A DNA stretch of 64,000 nt from Micromonospora sp. WMMD882 (GTDB lineage Bacteria; Actinomycetota; Actinomycetes; Mycobacteriales; Micromonosporaceae): positions 1,736,001 through 1,800,000 of the forward strand of contig NZ_CP114903.1 of NCBI RefSeq assembly GCF_027497255.1, read 5' to 3'. Position numbers and translations under genes: made by a program. The notes beneath the pieces are model-generated. The model was not told where the DNA came from and made no database searches. It saw only the letters and a program-made list of their open reading frames with translations. Below, piece after piece: positions 43,942 to 53,035 of this stretch. How positions within the stretch are numbered: position 1 is the stretch's first letter; each line of letters begins with the position of its first letter.

Positions 43942-45376
43942 TTTTTGTGAGCTTGTTCACCGGGCCGGCGTCCGCCCGACACCCGTCGAAGACGGCCTGG
44001 AAGTCGGCGAGCGTGACCTCTCCGACAGCCAACGCCATGGTGACCCGCTCGAAGGCGAACAGGAACGCCCGGATGTCGTCGGGCGGCAGCAGCGCGGTGT
44101 CGGCCATCAGCGACAACTGGAGCCGCTGCGGGGTGCCCCGGGTGTCCAGGAAGACCGCCATCCCCTCGGCGTCGGCCTTCTGCGGCCAGTCGAAGGTGGT
44201 CGCCGCGGCGAGCCGGTCGAGCTGCGCCGCATCGGTGACCGGTCGGCCCGCCGGCCGGGGCAGCGTGGACCACATGTCGTTGAACTGGCAGCCCGACTCG
44301 AAGTCCGTACCCCGGGTCCGGGCCACCGCCGTGACCACCTGCCCGGCGGCACGGCCGTCGTAGCGGGCGTGGGCCCGGGCCTGCGCCATCACCCGGGTCG
44401 CGCGGTCGACCAGGTCGGCGACGGACCCGGCGGACAGCTCCACCGCCGTCCGGACGGCCTGGTTCAGACTCGACACGGTGTGGAACAGCTCCGGGGCGAA
44501 CCGGTTGCTCTGCATGATGTCCAGCGGCAGCACCGGCCCGGGGCAGAACCGCCGCAGCAACCCCAGGCCGACCGACAGCAGCAGCACCGACGTGGTGGTC
44601 CGGTGCCGGCGGGCCGCCGCCCGCAGGGCCACCGGCATGGCGTCGGACTCCAGCTCACCGCGGAAGAACCGGGGCGTCGCCGGGGCGGCCCGGGCGGGCA
44701 GCAGGCCGGGAGTGAGCCGTTGCACCTGCTGCCGTAGGTGGCGGACGGCCTCGACGTTGAGCAGTTGCCCCTGCGGGGACCGTTCGAAGGTGGCCAGGTC
44801 CACCGGCTGCCAGGCCGGACGGGCCGGCGGGGCGGGCGTCCCGTCCACCCGGGCCTGCAACAGGGCGGTGAGCTCCGCCGCGAGCAGATCGGCGCTGAGG
44901 TAGTCCGCCGACAGGTGCGACACGGCGAAGGCGACGAGCACCGGGATGCCCTCGTGCAGGGCGACGGCGAACCGGATCGGCACCTCACGCTCGTGGTCGA
45001 AGCCGCCGGTGGCCCGTTGGAGGTACCCGGTGACGATGTCGGCGAAGCTCACCGGGTCGTCGGCCGGGCGGTCGTGCAGCTCCACGGTGACCACGCCCCG
45101 GGGCAGCACCTCCTGGACGACCTCGCCGCGTTCGCTGGCGTGGTAGAGGGTGCGCAGCGACTCGTGCCGCCGCATCAGCTCGGCAAGCTGCTCCACCACG
45201 TCACCGGGGCTGAGCAGCAGCGGGACGGGCACCCACCGGGTGAGCACGAAGAACGGCTTGGTCTGCGGGTACCAGTGCCGGATGACGTCCCAGGTGCCCT
45301 GCTGCCCCCAGGACAACGGGGCCCGGCGGGCCCGTCCGCCGTGGAACTCGCACTCGACGCTACTCTCGGTGATCAT
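43925..45376 (-). CDS. condensation-domain (PapA-like) acyltransferase with altered active site
   Basis: A 483-residue stand-alone protein of the CoA-dependent acyltransferase/NRPS condensation fold. APLSWGQQGTWDV near residue 20 is the typical first core motif; the active-site motif HHxxxDG is here SHLSADY (residues 153-159), keeping the catalytic His154 and Asp158 but losing the first His and the Gly. It lies at the end of the polyketide operon and overlaps the MATE gene by 4 bp. The likely role is transfer of the acyl chain from the ACP to an alcohol or amine acceptor; acceptor unknown. Confidence 0.82.
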   Translation of the reverse strand: MITESSVECEFHGGRARRAPLSWGQQGTWDVIRHWYPQTKPFFVLTRWVPVPLLLSPGDVVEQLAELMRRHESLRTLYHASERGEVVQEVLPRGVVTVELHDRPADDPVSFADIVTGYLQRATGGFDHEREVPIRFAVALHEGIPVLVAFAVSHLSADYLSADLLAAELTALLQARVDGTPAPPARPAWQPVDLATFERSPQGQLLNVEAVRHLRQQVQRLTPGLLPARAAPATPRFFRGELESDAMPVALRAAARRHRTTTSVLLLSVGLGLLRRFCPGPVLPLDIMQSNRFAPELFHTVSSLNQAVRTAVELSAGSVADLVDRATRVMAQARAHARYDGRAAGQVVTAVARTRGTDFESGCQFNDMWSTLPRPAGRPVTDAAQLDRLAAATTFDWPQKADAEGMAVFLDTRGTPQRLQLSLMADTALLPPDDIRAFLFAFERVTMALAVGEVTLADFQAVFDGCRADAGPVNKLTKSGQLS

Positions 45377-46740
45377 GCGCGGTCGCCTCTCCGGATCACG
45401 GTCGTCTCCGCCGGGGTCAGGGCCGCCGCCGGACGGGCGAACAGCACCTCCCGCAGGCAGAACAGGGTGTACGTCAGGCCGGCCGACCAGCCCGCCACCT
45501 GGGCCCACATCACGGCGTCGATGCCGAACGGGCCGTTGAGCAGGTACGCGACCGGGATCTGCACGAGCACGAAGGCGATGACCGTGCAGATCAGCGGGGC
45601 GGTGGTGCGGCGGGCCCCGTTCAGGTACCCGTGCGCCACCACCATCACCGTGTACAGCGGCAGGAACGGGTAGATGATCGTGATGTACCGCTCGGTCAGC
45701 GTCCGGGCGGCCGGGTCGTCGGTGAACAGCCCGGCGATCGGTGACCGGGCCAGGATCACCACCGCCGCGACCAGGACGGACAGGCCCACGGTCAGCCCGA
45801 TCGTGCGGACCAGGCCGTGCCGGGCCCGGAGCCGGTCGCCGAGCCCGAGGTTCTGCGCCACGAAAGCGGTCGTCGCGCCGGAGAGGTCCAGGAAGAGCAT
45901 GCCGGTGAACAGCTCGACCCGGGACACCACGGTGAACGCGGCCAGCACCGTGTCGCCGTACCGCTGGATGACCCAGACCAGCACCATGATGCCCACCGCG
46001 AGGATGACGTGCTGACTGGCCAGCGGCAGTCCGAGCCGTACGGCGTCACGCAGCTCACTTCGTACCGCCGGGGTGGACCGGCCGCCGGTGACCGGGTGGG
46101 CGCGGGCCGCGTGGGCGAGCCCGACGACCAGCGCGAGGGTGCTCGCCGCCGCCGTGGCCAGAGCGGCCCCGGACACCCCGGCGTCGAGCACCGCCACCAG
46201 GAACCAGACCAGGACGACGTTCACCACGCTGCCGAAGCCCTGCACCCACATGGCGGCCCGGGAGTCGCCCAGCCCCCGGAAGTAGGCGCTGACCGCGGCG
46301 GTGCCGAAGATGCCCGGGAAGCCGAGGGAGAGCATCCGGAAGAACCCCTGCGCGTCGGCGGCGAGCGTGCCGTCGATGCCCATCAGCGCCAGCGCCGGGC
46401 CGGCCAGCACGGTCGCCAGGGCGACACAGCCGACCGACCAGGCGACGGTGGTGAGCGTCAGGGCCCGCACGACGGCCCGCCGGTCCTCGTGCTGACCGGC
46501 GCCGCGCAGGTGCGCCAGCCGGATGGTGAATGCGGTGCCCAGCCCGATGAACATGGCGTTCAGCAGGTAGAACAGCGGACCCGTCGCCCCCACCACGGCC
46601 AGCCCGGTCACCCCGACGTACCGTCCGACGATGATGCTGTCGACCAGCAGGTAGCCCTGCTGGAGCAGGTTGGCCGCGGTGAGCGGCAGGGCGAAGCCGA
46701 CGATCCGTCGCAGCGCCGGCCCGGTGGTCATGTCCGTCAT
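45373..46740 (-). CDS. MATE-family efflux transporter
   Basis: A 455-residue, 12-span exporter with the two MATE halves (VGFALPLTAANLLQQGYLLV at the start and a matching LGLPLASQHVILAVGIMVLV in the middle). It sits 7 nt after the polyketide synthase gene and overlaps the acyltransferase gene, so it most likely exports the operon product. Confidence 0.92.
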   Translation of the reverse strand: MTDMTTGPALRRIVGFALPLTAANLLQQGYLLVDSIIVGRYVGVTGLAVVGATGPLFYLLNAMFIGLGTAFTIRLAHLRGAGQHEDRRAVVRALTLTTVAWSVGCVALATVLAGPALALMGIDGTLAADAQGFFRMLSLGFPGIFGTAAVSAYFRGLGDSRAAMWVQGFGSVVNVVLVWFLVAVLDAGVSGAALATAAASTLALVVGLAHAARAHPVTGGRSTPAVRSELRDAVRLGLPLASQHVILAVGIMVLVWVIQRYGDTVLAAFTVVSRVELFTGMLFLDLSGATTAFVAQNLGLGDRLRARHGLVRTIGLTVGLSVLVAAVVILARSPIAGLFTDDPAARTLTERYITIIYPFLPLYTVMVVAHGYLNGARRTTAPLICTVIAFVLVQIPVAYLLNGPFGIDAVMWAQVAGWSAGLTYTLFCLREVLFARPAAALTPAETTVIRRGDRA

Positions 46741-46747
46741 GCGGGGC

Positions 46748-49700
46748 TCACGACTCGCGGTCGGCGAACTCGACGAGATCCTCGATGTGGTACGCGATCT
46801 CGGCGATCGTCCGGTCGGCGAGCAGGTCCGCGACGTCGTACTGCACGTCGTGGCAGACGGCGATACTGCTCGCCACCGACGTCGCCATGATCGAGTCTCC
46901 GCCGAGGTCGAAGAAGTCCGCCTCGACGTCCAGCTCGGGAAAGCCGAAGGCGAGGGCCAGGCAGCGTCCCACCGACTGCTCGACCTCGGTGTAACCGCCG
47001 TCCGCGCGGCCCACCAGCGTGACCTCCACCGCGGCCACGTTGGCCCGGATCCGGTCCGAGGCCCGCCGCAGCCGCTCGTCCAGCGCCCGCATCTCCTGCT
47101 CCACCTTGGCCTCGATCTCGGCCGACAGCGGCACGTCGTACGAGCGCAGCAGGTGGATCAGCTCGCCCCGGTAGTGCAGCTCACCGCCGAACAGCCGGGA
47201 CCGCCGGGACCGCAGCGCCGCGTCCATCACCTCCAGGCCGGTCCGGGTCGGCAGGGCCTTGAACATGGTGTCGCCGTTGGTGCCGTGGTCGACGGCCATG
47301 CCGATCTCCTTCCAGGCGACCCAGTCCAGGGCGACCACGTGGCCTCCGCCGCCGGCCTGGGCCCGGGCGACGGCGTCCAGGTAGTAGTTGCCGGCCGCGT
47401 AGTCGGCCTGGCCCGGGGCGGGGAAGACCGAGGCCACCGAGGAGAAGTGCACGACGAAGTCGGGGCGGTCCGCCCGGGTGAGCTGGTCCAGCAGGAACGC
47501 CGCGTGCAGCTTCGCCCGGACCACCGCCTCGAAGTCGGCGAGCTGACGGAACATCAGGGTGCTGCCACCGGGCAGCCCGGCGGCGTGCACGATCCCGTCG
47601 ACGCGCCCGTACTCGCGCTGAATGCCGGTGACCGCGGCGGTCAGCGCCGCCGGGTCGCCGGCGTCGGCCGGGGTGACCTGCACGGTCGCGCCCAGTTCCT
47701 CGATCTGGCGGACGGCCCGGATCCGGCCGGCGACGGCCGACCCGGCCCCGGTCGCCAGCAGGTCGTCCCACCGGTCCCGGGACGGCAGGCCGGACCGGCT
47801 GAGCAGCACCAGGTTGATCTTCGGTTCCCGCTCGGCGAAGAACCGGGCCACGGCCAGGCCGAGCGCGCCGGTGCCGCCGGTGACCAGGTACGTGCCGCCC
47901 GGCTTCAGGTAGGTCTGCGGTCCGTCGGCGGCGATTTCCGGGACCTCCACGAAGACCTCACGCAGCCGCTGGTCGCCCCGGAGCAGGAACAGGCCGTGCT
48001 CGGCGGAGAGGATCTCGGCGCGCACCGCCGCCGGAGGCGCCGCCGCGTCCACGTCCAGGTGCCGGACCCGGATGTACGGGTACTCGCGGCCGATCACCTT
48101 GCCGAAGCCGACCAGGGCGGCGTTCTCGGTCACCGCCGTGTGGTCGCCCTCGGCGGCGGGCACCGCGGCGCGGGTCAACACCGTCAGGTCGACCTTGACG
48201 CCGGCGGCCATCAACGCCTGGGAGAGCAGGAACAGACCGTTGAGGTTCTTGCCGGTCCGGCGCTCGACCTCGACGATGTCGGTGGCCGGCTCCGCCTCGA
48301 AGGCCAGCGCGTACACCAGGTGGGTGACCGGGCCGTCAGCGACCAGCCGGGCGATCCGTTCGTATCCGGTCGGGTCGGCGGCGGTGAACACCGGGCCGTC
48401 CGGCCCGATCGGCGCGCCGAGCCGCAGCACCCGCAGCTCCCCCGGTCCGGCGGCGGTCAGCAGCGCCTCCGCGTCGGTGTCCGGGTCCACCAGGGCCAGC
48501 ACCGTCGCGCCGGCGGTCACCTCGGCGGCGGGCGCCGGGGCGGGGCGGAACTCCACGTCGTGGGTCACCGGGTGGCGGTCCTCGGCGGCGCCGAGCGAAA
48601 GCTGGTCCCGCCAGGTGTCCGGGAACTCCACCCAGGCCAGGGACTCGTCGAACAGGTAGCCGGGCAGGCGGACCACCCGGGGCGGGACCGGTCCGGCCAG
48701 GCTGCGCCAGTCGACCGGGGCGCCCCGCAGGTACTCCCGGGCGGCGGCGGCCAGCGGGGTGTCCGGCAGCGCCGGCAACCGGTCGGCCAGCGCGTCGACG
48801 AGTTGGCGACGCAGGTCGTCCCGGTCGGTGACGACCAGCGCGAGGCGGTGCCGGTGGGCGCTGCGGGAGATCCGGCTGGTGTGGCAGATGTCGGCGATGG
48901 GCAACTCCCGGCCGGCGGGCTCGTCGAGGAACCGGACGTACCGTTCGGCCAGCGCGGTCAGCGACCGGATCGTGGCGGCGCTCAACGTGAACAGGTCCCC
49001 GGCGACGGGTCCGGCGGGCCGGTCCAACGGCGGCTCGACGTACTCCTCCACGACCACGTGGGCGTTCGTGCCGCCCAGCCCGAAGGCGCTCACCCCGGCC
49101 CGGCGCGGGTGGCCGTCCGGCGACTCCCAGGGCCGCAGGCCGGTCGAGACGTACAGCGGGCCGGCGGCGAAGTCGAGACTGGGATTGGGGGTGTGGAAGT
49201 TCGCCTGCGGCGGGATCATCCGGTGCCGGAGCACGGCGATCGCCTTGATCAGCCCGAGCACGCCGGAGCCTTCGAAGAGGTGGCCGACGTTCGCCTTGAC
49301 CGTGCCGACCGCGCAGAACCCTCGGTCGGCGGTGTACGTGGCGAAGGCGCGTCTCATGCCCTCGTGCTCGATCGGGTCACCCACCCGGGTCGCGGTGCCG
49401 TGCGCCTCCAGGTAGCCGATGCTGCGGGCGTCCACCCCCGCGTTGCGCCACGCGGTCCGCAGCAGCTCGGCCTGCGAGTCGGAGTCCGGGTTGGTGATGC
49501 CCTCGGTGTTGCCGTCGTGGTTGACCGCGCTGCCCTTGATGACGGCGTAGATCTGGTCGCCGTCGGCCTGCGCCCGGCTCAGCCGTTTCAACACGACCGC
49601 CCCGGAGCCCTCGCCGAACCCGGTGCCGTCGGCGGCCTCGTCGAAGGTGCGGGTGACCCCGTCGGAGGACTCGATGCCGATGTTGCTGTGCGGGTGTTTC

Positions 49701-50350
49701 ACCGGCGCGAAGACGATCCGGGCGCCGCCCACCACCGCCATGTCGCAGTCCCCGGCCAGCAGCGCGTTCTTCGCCTGGTGCACCGCGACCAGGGTCGCCG
49801 AGCAGGCGGTGTCGACGACCAGGCTGGGGCCCCGCAGGTCCAGGAAGTGGGAGAGCCGGTTCGCCAGCATGGCCGGGATGTTGCCGGTCAGCGCCTGCTG
49901 GCCGACGCTCGGGTCGATCCGGGAGATGTAGTCGAGATAGGTGGAGCCGGGGTTGACCGCGAACCCCACGAACACGCCGGTACGGCTGCCGCGCAGCCGG
50001 TCCCGGGAGTACCCGGCGTCCTCGAAGGCCAGGAACATGGCCCGCAGCACCATCCGGTGGTGCGGGTCGGTGAGCGTCGCCTGACGCGGGTTCATGCCGA
50101 ACGCGGCGTAGTCGAAGGTGTCCACGGTGTCCAGGAAGGACCCGTTGTGGTACTCCAGGTCGGTGTCCTCCACCGGGTCGACGCTGACCGCGCGCAGGTA
50201 CCGGATGTACTCGGCGAGCTTCTGCCGGCGGTCCTCGGGGAACGGCCGGGTGAGGCTGGTCCCCGACGCGACGACCTGCCAGAAGGCGTCCAGGTCCCGG
50301 ACGCCGGGCACCTCCACCGAGAGCCCGACGACGGCGATGTCCGTGTTCAT
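46748..50350 (-). CDS. AT-less modular polyketide synthase: KS-KR-ACP
   Basis: A 1200-residue single module. Ketosynthase in 1-440 with all catalytic residues (Cys183 in DTACSA, His317 in EAHGTA, His357 in KANVGH). A long linker/structural KR half spans about 590-800. Ketoreductase follows with TGGTGALG (824-831), Lys947, Ser970/971, Tyr984 and Asn988, so it should be active. The carrier protein has DLGGDSI with Ser1153. No AT, DH, ER or TE domain is present; acyl units must come from separate acyltransferases, two of which are encoded just upstream. ATG 50350 with an MAT gene end 7 nt before. Confidence 0.93.
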   Translation of the reverse strand: MNTDIAVVGLSVEVPGVRDLDAFWQVVASGTSLTRPFPEDRRQKLAEYIRYLRAVSVDPVEDTDLEYHNGSFLDTVDTFDYAAFGMNPRQATLTDPHHRMVLRAMFLAFEDAGYSRDRLRGSRTGVFVGFAVNPGSTYLDYISRIDPSVGQQALTGNIPAMLANRLSHFLDLRGPSLVVDTACSATLVAVHQAKNALLAGDCDMAVVGGARIVFAPVKHPHSNIGIESSDGVTRTFDEAADGTGFGEGSGAVVLKRLSRAQADGDQIYAVIKGSAVNHDGNTEGITNPDSDSQAELLRTAWRNAGVDARSIGYLEAHGTATRVGDPIEHEGMRRAFATYTADRGFCAVGTVKANVGHLFEGSGVLGLIKAIAVLRHRMIPPQANFHTPNPSLDFAAGPLYVSTGLRPWESPDGHPRRAGVSAFGLGGTNAHVVVEEYVEPPLDRPAGPVAGDLFTLSAATIRSLTALAERYVRFLDEPAGRELPIADICHTSRISRSAHRHRLALVVTDRDDLRRQLVDALADRLPALPDTPLAAAAREYLRGAPVDWRSLAGPVPPRVVRLPGYLFDESLAWVEFPDTWRDQLSLGAAEDRHPVTHDVEFRPAPAPAAEVTAGATVLALVDPDTDAEALLTAAGPGELRVLRLGAPIGPDGPVFTAADPTGYERIARLVADGPVTHLVYALAFEAEPATDIVEVERRTGKNLNGLFLLSQALMAAGVKVDLTVLTRAAVPAAEGDHTAVTENAALVGFGKVIGREYPYIRVRHLDVDAAAPPAAVRAEILSAEHGLFLLRGDQRLREVFVEVPEIAADGPQTYLKPGGTYLVTGGTGALGLAVARFFAEREPKINLVLLSRSGLPSRDRWDDLLATGAGSAVAGRIRAVRQIEELGATVQVTPADAGDPAALTAAVTGIQREYGRVDGIVHAAGLPGGSTLMFRQLADFEAVVRAKLHAAFLLDQLTRADRPDFVVHFSSVASVFPAPGQADYAAGNYYLDAVARAQAGGGGHVVALDWVAWKEIGMAVDHGTNGDTMFKALPTRTGLEVMDAALRSRRSRLFGGELHYRGELIHLLRSYDVPLSAEIEAKVEQEMRALDERLRRASDRIRANVAAVEVTLVGRADGGYTEVEQSVGRCLALAFGFPELDVEADFFDLGGDSIMATSVASSIAVCHDVQYDVADLLADRTIAEIAYHIEDLVEFADRES

Positions 50351-50357
50351 GGGTTCC

Positions 50358-51200
50358 TCACCTCTGTGCGATCCGGCTCACGAGTGAGCTCAGGGTCTGA
50401 CCGTTGACCTCGTCGAAATCCGTCACTCCGGCGGCCCGGAGGGTGTTCACCGCGCGCACCCACTCGACAGGCGTGGACAGTTGTCGGGCCAGCAGGTCCG
50501 CCGCCCGACCGACGTCGAACACGTCACCGGTGACGCTGGACACCACCGGCGTCCGGGCCGGGGCGAACGTCTGCTCCGCGAGCACGGCGCGGAACGCCTC
50601 CTCGGCGGGGGCCATCAGGGGCGTGTGGAAGGGGCCGCTCACGTTGATCGGCACCACCCGGGCCCCGGGCAGGGCCGCGATGGCCTTGCCGGCCACGGCG
50701 ACCTCGGTCCGGTCCCCGGCGATGGTGGTCTGGGTGTCGGCGTTGAGGTTCGCGACGTACACCCGGCCCAGGCCGGTCTCGGTGAGCGCCCGCCGGACGA
50801 ACGCCTCGGGCACGCCCTGCACGGCGGACATGCCGCCGCCGGTGACCTCGGCCATCAGCTCCGCCCGGCGGGCGACCAGCCGCAGCGCGGTGGCCAGGTC
50901 CAGCACGCCGGCGGCGTGCAGGGCGTTGTACTCGCCCAGACTATGTCCGGCCAGGTACCGGTGGCGCGTCGGGTCCTCCGCCAGCCGGGTCGCCCCGAGC
51001 AGCGCGTTGACGAAGAACACCGCCGGTTGGGCGTACCGGGTGTCCCGGAGGCGGCGTTGCGGGTCGCGGACGCACAGCTCCTCGATCGGGTAGCCGAGGA
51101 TCTCGTCGGCGAGGGCGGTCTGCTCCGGGAACCGGGCGAACAGGTCGGCGCCCATGCCGCGCCGCTGCACCCCCTGACCGGGGAAGAGTAGGCAGTGCAT
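50358..51200 (-). CDS. discrete malonyl-CoA:ACP acyltransferase (trans-AT)
   Basis: A 280-residue FabD-like acyltransferase: FPGQGVQRRGMG start, nucleophile Ser87 in GHSLGE, Arg111/112 region (ARRAELM) and His192 in FHTPLM. These are the residues expected for malonyl transfer. It is placed between the SAT-like gene and the AT-less synthase, so it probably loads extender units in trans. Spacing is 7 nt to the synthase and 13 nt from the SAT-like gene. Confidence 0.92.
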   Translation of the reverse strand: MHCLLFPGQGVQRRGMGADLFARFPEQTALADEILGYPIEELCVRDPQRRLRDTRYAQPAVFFVNALLGATRLAEDPTRHRYLAGHSLGEYNALHAAGVLDLATALRLVARRAELMAEVTGGGMSAVQGVPEAFVRRALTETGLGRVYVANLNADTQTTIAGDRTEVAVAGKAIAALPGARVVPINVSGPFHTPLMAPAEEAFRAVLAEQTFAPARTPVVSSVTGDVFDVGRAADLLARQLSTPVEWVRAVNTLRAAGVTDFDEVNGQTLSSLVSRIAQR

Positions 51201-51213
51201 CAGGGGTCTCCTC

Positions 51214-52320
51214 TCAACGTCGCGCCGACCGCTGGATCGGTTCGAAGCGCAGGTCGCGTGCGCCCGTCGTCAGGCACTCGCGGACGTACCGGCGGGCGCC
51301 CGGCCCCGGACCGCAGTCCACGACCCGCTGGACCCGGGCGTCCCGGATCGCGTGACCGGTGGCCAGCTCCCACTCGACCGGGCGGACCAGGACCTGGTGC
51401 AGGAACTCGTCGGCCAGGTCGGTGGCGTGTTGCAGGTTGCGGGGCGCGTCGGTGGCGTACACCGGCAGGGCGAGCTGGTCCGGTCCGGGCATCGGGCCGA
51501 CGAACCCGAGGTCCTGCCGTACCTGCCGGACGGCCGGCAGCAGGTGGACGCTGTGGAAGGGGATCGTGTTGGGCAGGAACGCCCACCCCACCCCGGGTCG
51601 GGTGAGCTCACCCTCGTGCGTGAAGTAGAAGTCGAGCAGCTCGGCGGGGCTGCCGCTGAGCACCTGGGCGGTGGGTGAGTTGACCAGCGACAGCGACAGC
51701 GACGGGCCGTCGGCCCGCTGGTGGCGACGCAGCAGCGCGGTCAGGTCGTCCCGGGCGAGGCCGGTGACCATGGCCATCGGCCCGGGTGGCGCCGCCCGGG
51801 CCTGCCCCGCCCGGTAGCGGTCGAGCTGCGCCGACTCGACCGGCCGGTCGGCGGCCCGCTGGTGGCCCCGGACGAGGCTGAGGGCGACCAGCCGCAGGGA
51901 GGTCGCCGCCAGGTCGAGGAACTGGTCCATCCGGCGCGGACGGAGGCCCGCGACGAGGGCCGCCTGGAGGCCGATGCTGTGGCCCAGGGCCGCCACCACC
52001 TGGTCGCCGACGACCTCCAGCGTGGGCTGGAGGTGGCAGACCTGGAGCACGTGTACGCACACCCCGGCGACGATGGAGTTCGCCAGGGTCTCCGGGGCTA
52101 CGGCGCCGGGGTTCTCCAGCCACCGCCGCAGGGGCAGCCCGGCGGGCAGCAGGGCGGCCCGGACCTCCTCGCCGACGTGGGCCACCACGTCGTCCAGCAC
52201 GGTGAAGACCTGGTGGAAGTAGAGCTGGTTGTCCGGCCGTCGATAAAGTTCGCCGAGCATGGGCAGCAGGGTGTCGACCCGCCCACCGAGCCCGTCGAAC
52301 AGCAACAGGGTACGCGTCAT
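51214..52320 (-). CDS. acyltransferase-fold protein resembling starter-unit (SAT) transacylases
   Basis: A 368-residue protein with acyltransferase catalytic residues: Ser115 in GHSIGLQAA and His256 in FHSVHL; CGPGPGARRYV near the C-terminus matches the end of AT domains. The N-terminus TLLLFDGLGGRVDTLLPMLG and the long helical insert before GHS look more like fungal SAT domains than FabD. A starter-loading role is therefore suggested. ATG 52320 is chosen over an ATG 15 nt upstream because of AGG 6 nt before it. First gene of the operon. Confidence 0.72.
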   Translation of the reverse strand: MTRTLLLFDGLGGRVDTLLPMLGELYRRPDNQLYFHQVFTVLDDVVAHVGEEVRAALLPAGLPLRRWLENPGAVAPETLANSIVAGVCVHVLQVCHLQPTLEVVGDQVVAALGHSIGLQAALVAGLRPRRMDQFLDLAATSLRLVALSLVRGHQRAADRPVESAQLDRYRAGQARAAPPGPMAMVTGLARDDLTALLRRHQRADGPSLSLSLVNSPTAQVLSGSPAELLDFYFTHEGELTRPGVGWAFLPNTIPFHSVHLLPAVRQVRQDLGFVGPMPGPDQLALPVYATDAPRNLQHATDLADEFLHQVLVRPVEWELATGHAIRDARVQRVVDCGPGPGARRYVRECLTTGARDLRFEPIQRSARR

Positions 52321-53035
52321 GGAATGCCTGTCCATAAAGCTCGGGGTATTCGCATAATTGCACCGGAGACCGCCCTTGAGCAGCCTGCCGAATCATTCCG
52401 CTCATCTGCGGGAAATGCGCCGGAAACTCGGGTCAGTGGGAAATCGCAGCCGACGGCATCGTCGACGGCTCACGCCGACGGCACGTCTGCCACGTGGCAG
52501 CGCGGCACATCAGCCTGACGGCAGCACGCGCCCGTCAGCCTGGCGACGGTATGTGGCGGCCGGAAGCGGCGGCCGGCAGGCGAACGCCGGCCGGGCGCCC
52601 CGGGCCACCGGTGGGCCGGCTCGACGACCTGTCGCGCTACCCCTCGGCACCGCCGGAACCGGCGACGAACGGAACGTGGAACGCAGGCGCACCAAGGAGA
52701 GGGGAATCACCGTACGTAAATGTGGTTGCGGACACGCAACGACCGTACATCGAACCATCCGTCGATGGGAATAGCTCGACGTAGGAAACCCGTGAAGTTC
52801 CGCCGGAGCGTCACCAATTCCGCTTCTGCCAGGAGTTTTGGACGCCAGATCCGCCTCCCATCCATCAGAAGATTGACAGATGGCAAAGTTGGCTCCATTT
52901 TCGGCCTTCTGCCACTTCACCACGGTTATGCCCGGATGTCCGTCCGGCCGGCGACGCCGCCCGCGGGAGCACGGGTTCACCGGGGCCCAAACCCGGACGG
53001 TCCGGCGCGGCCCCGGTGCTGGCGGCGCGGTGGCC
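52321..53035. other. 715-nt regulatory region upstream of the polyketide operon
   Basis: No confident gene. It includes a perfect 14-bp palindrome (52487-52500), a CTGACGG/CCGTCAG inverted repeat near 52513-52537, and a patch of visibly lower GC at 52700-52930 where a 63-codon frame on the minus strand (52707-52898) is open; its residues look protein-like but no homologue is recognised. The patch may be horizontally acquired or a promoter zone. Confidence 0.5.
52487..52500. promoter_or_regulatory. perfect 14-bp palindrome, candidate operator
   Basis: CTGCCACGTGGCAG is its own reverse complement and lies about 170 nt upstream of the first gene of the polyketide operon. It may be bound by a dimeric regulator encoded elsewhere. 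Two GCCGACGGCA direct repeats (52449-52458, 52474-52483) sit beside it. Confidence 0.45.

Noticed and set aside
46670..50407. Long open frame on the plus strand opposite the polyketide synthase
   Set aside because: Composition is antisense-like (Val, Gly, Arg, Gln, His) and it has no recognisable domain; the minus strand encodes an intact KS-KR-ACP.
52930..53020. GGTTCACC-like string that recalls a tRNA T-arm
   Set aside because: No acceptor or anticodon stems can be folded around it; no tRNA is supported here or elsewhere in the window.
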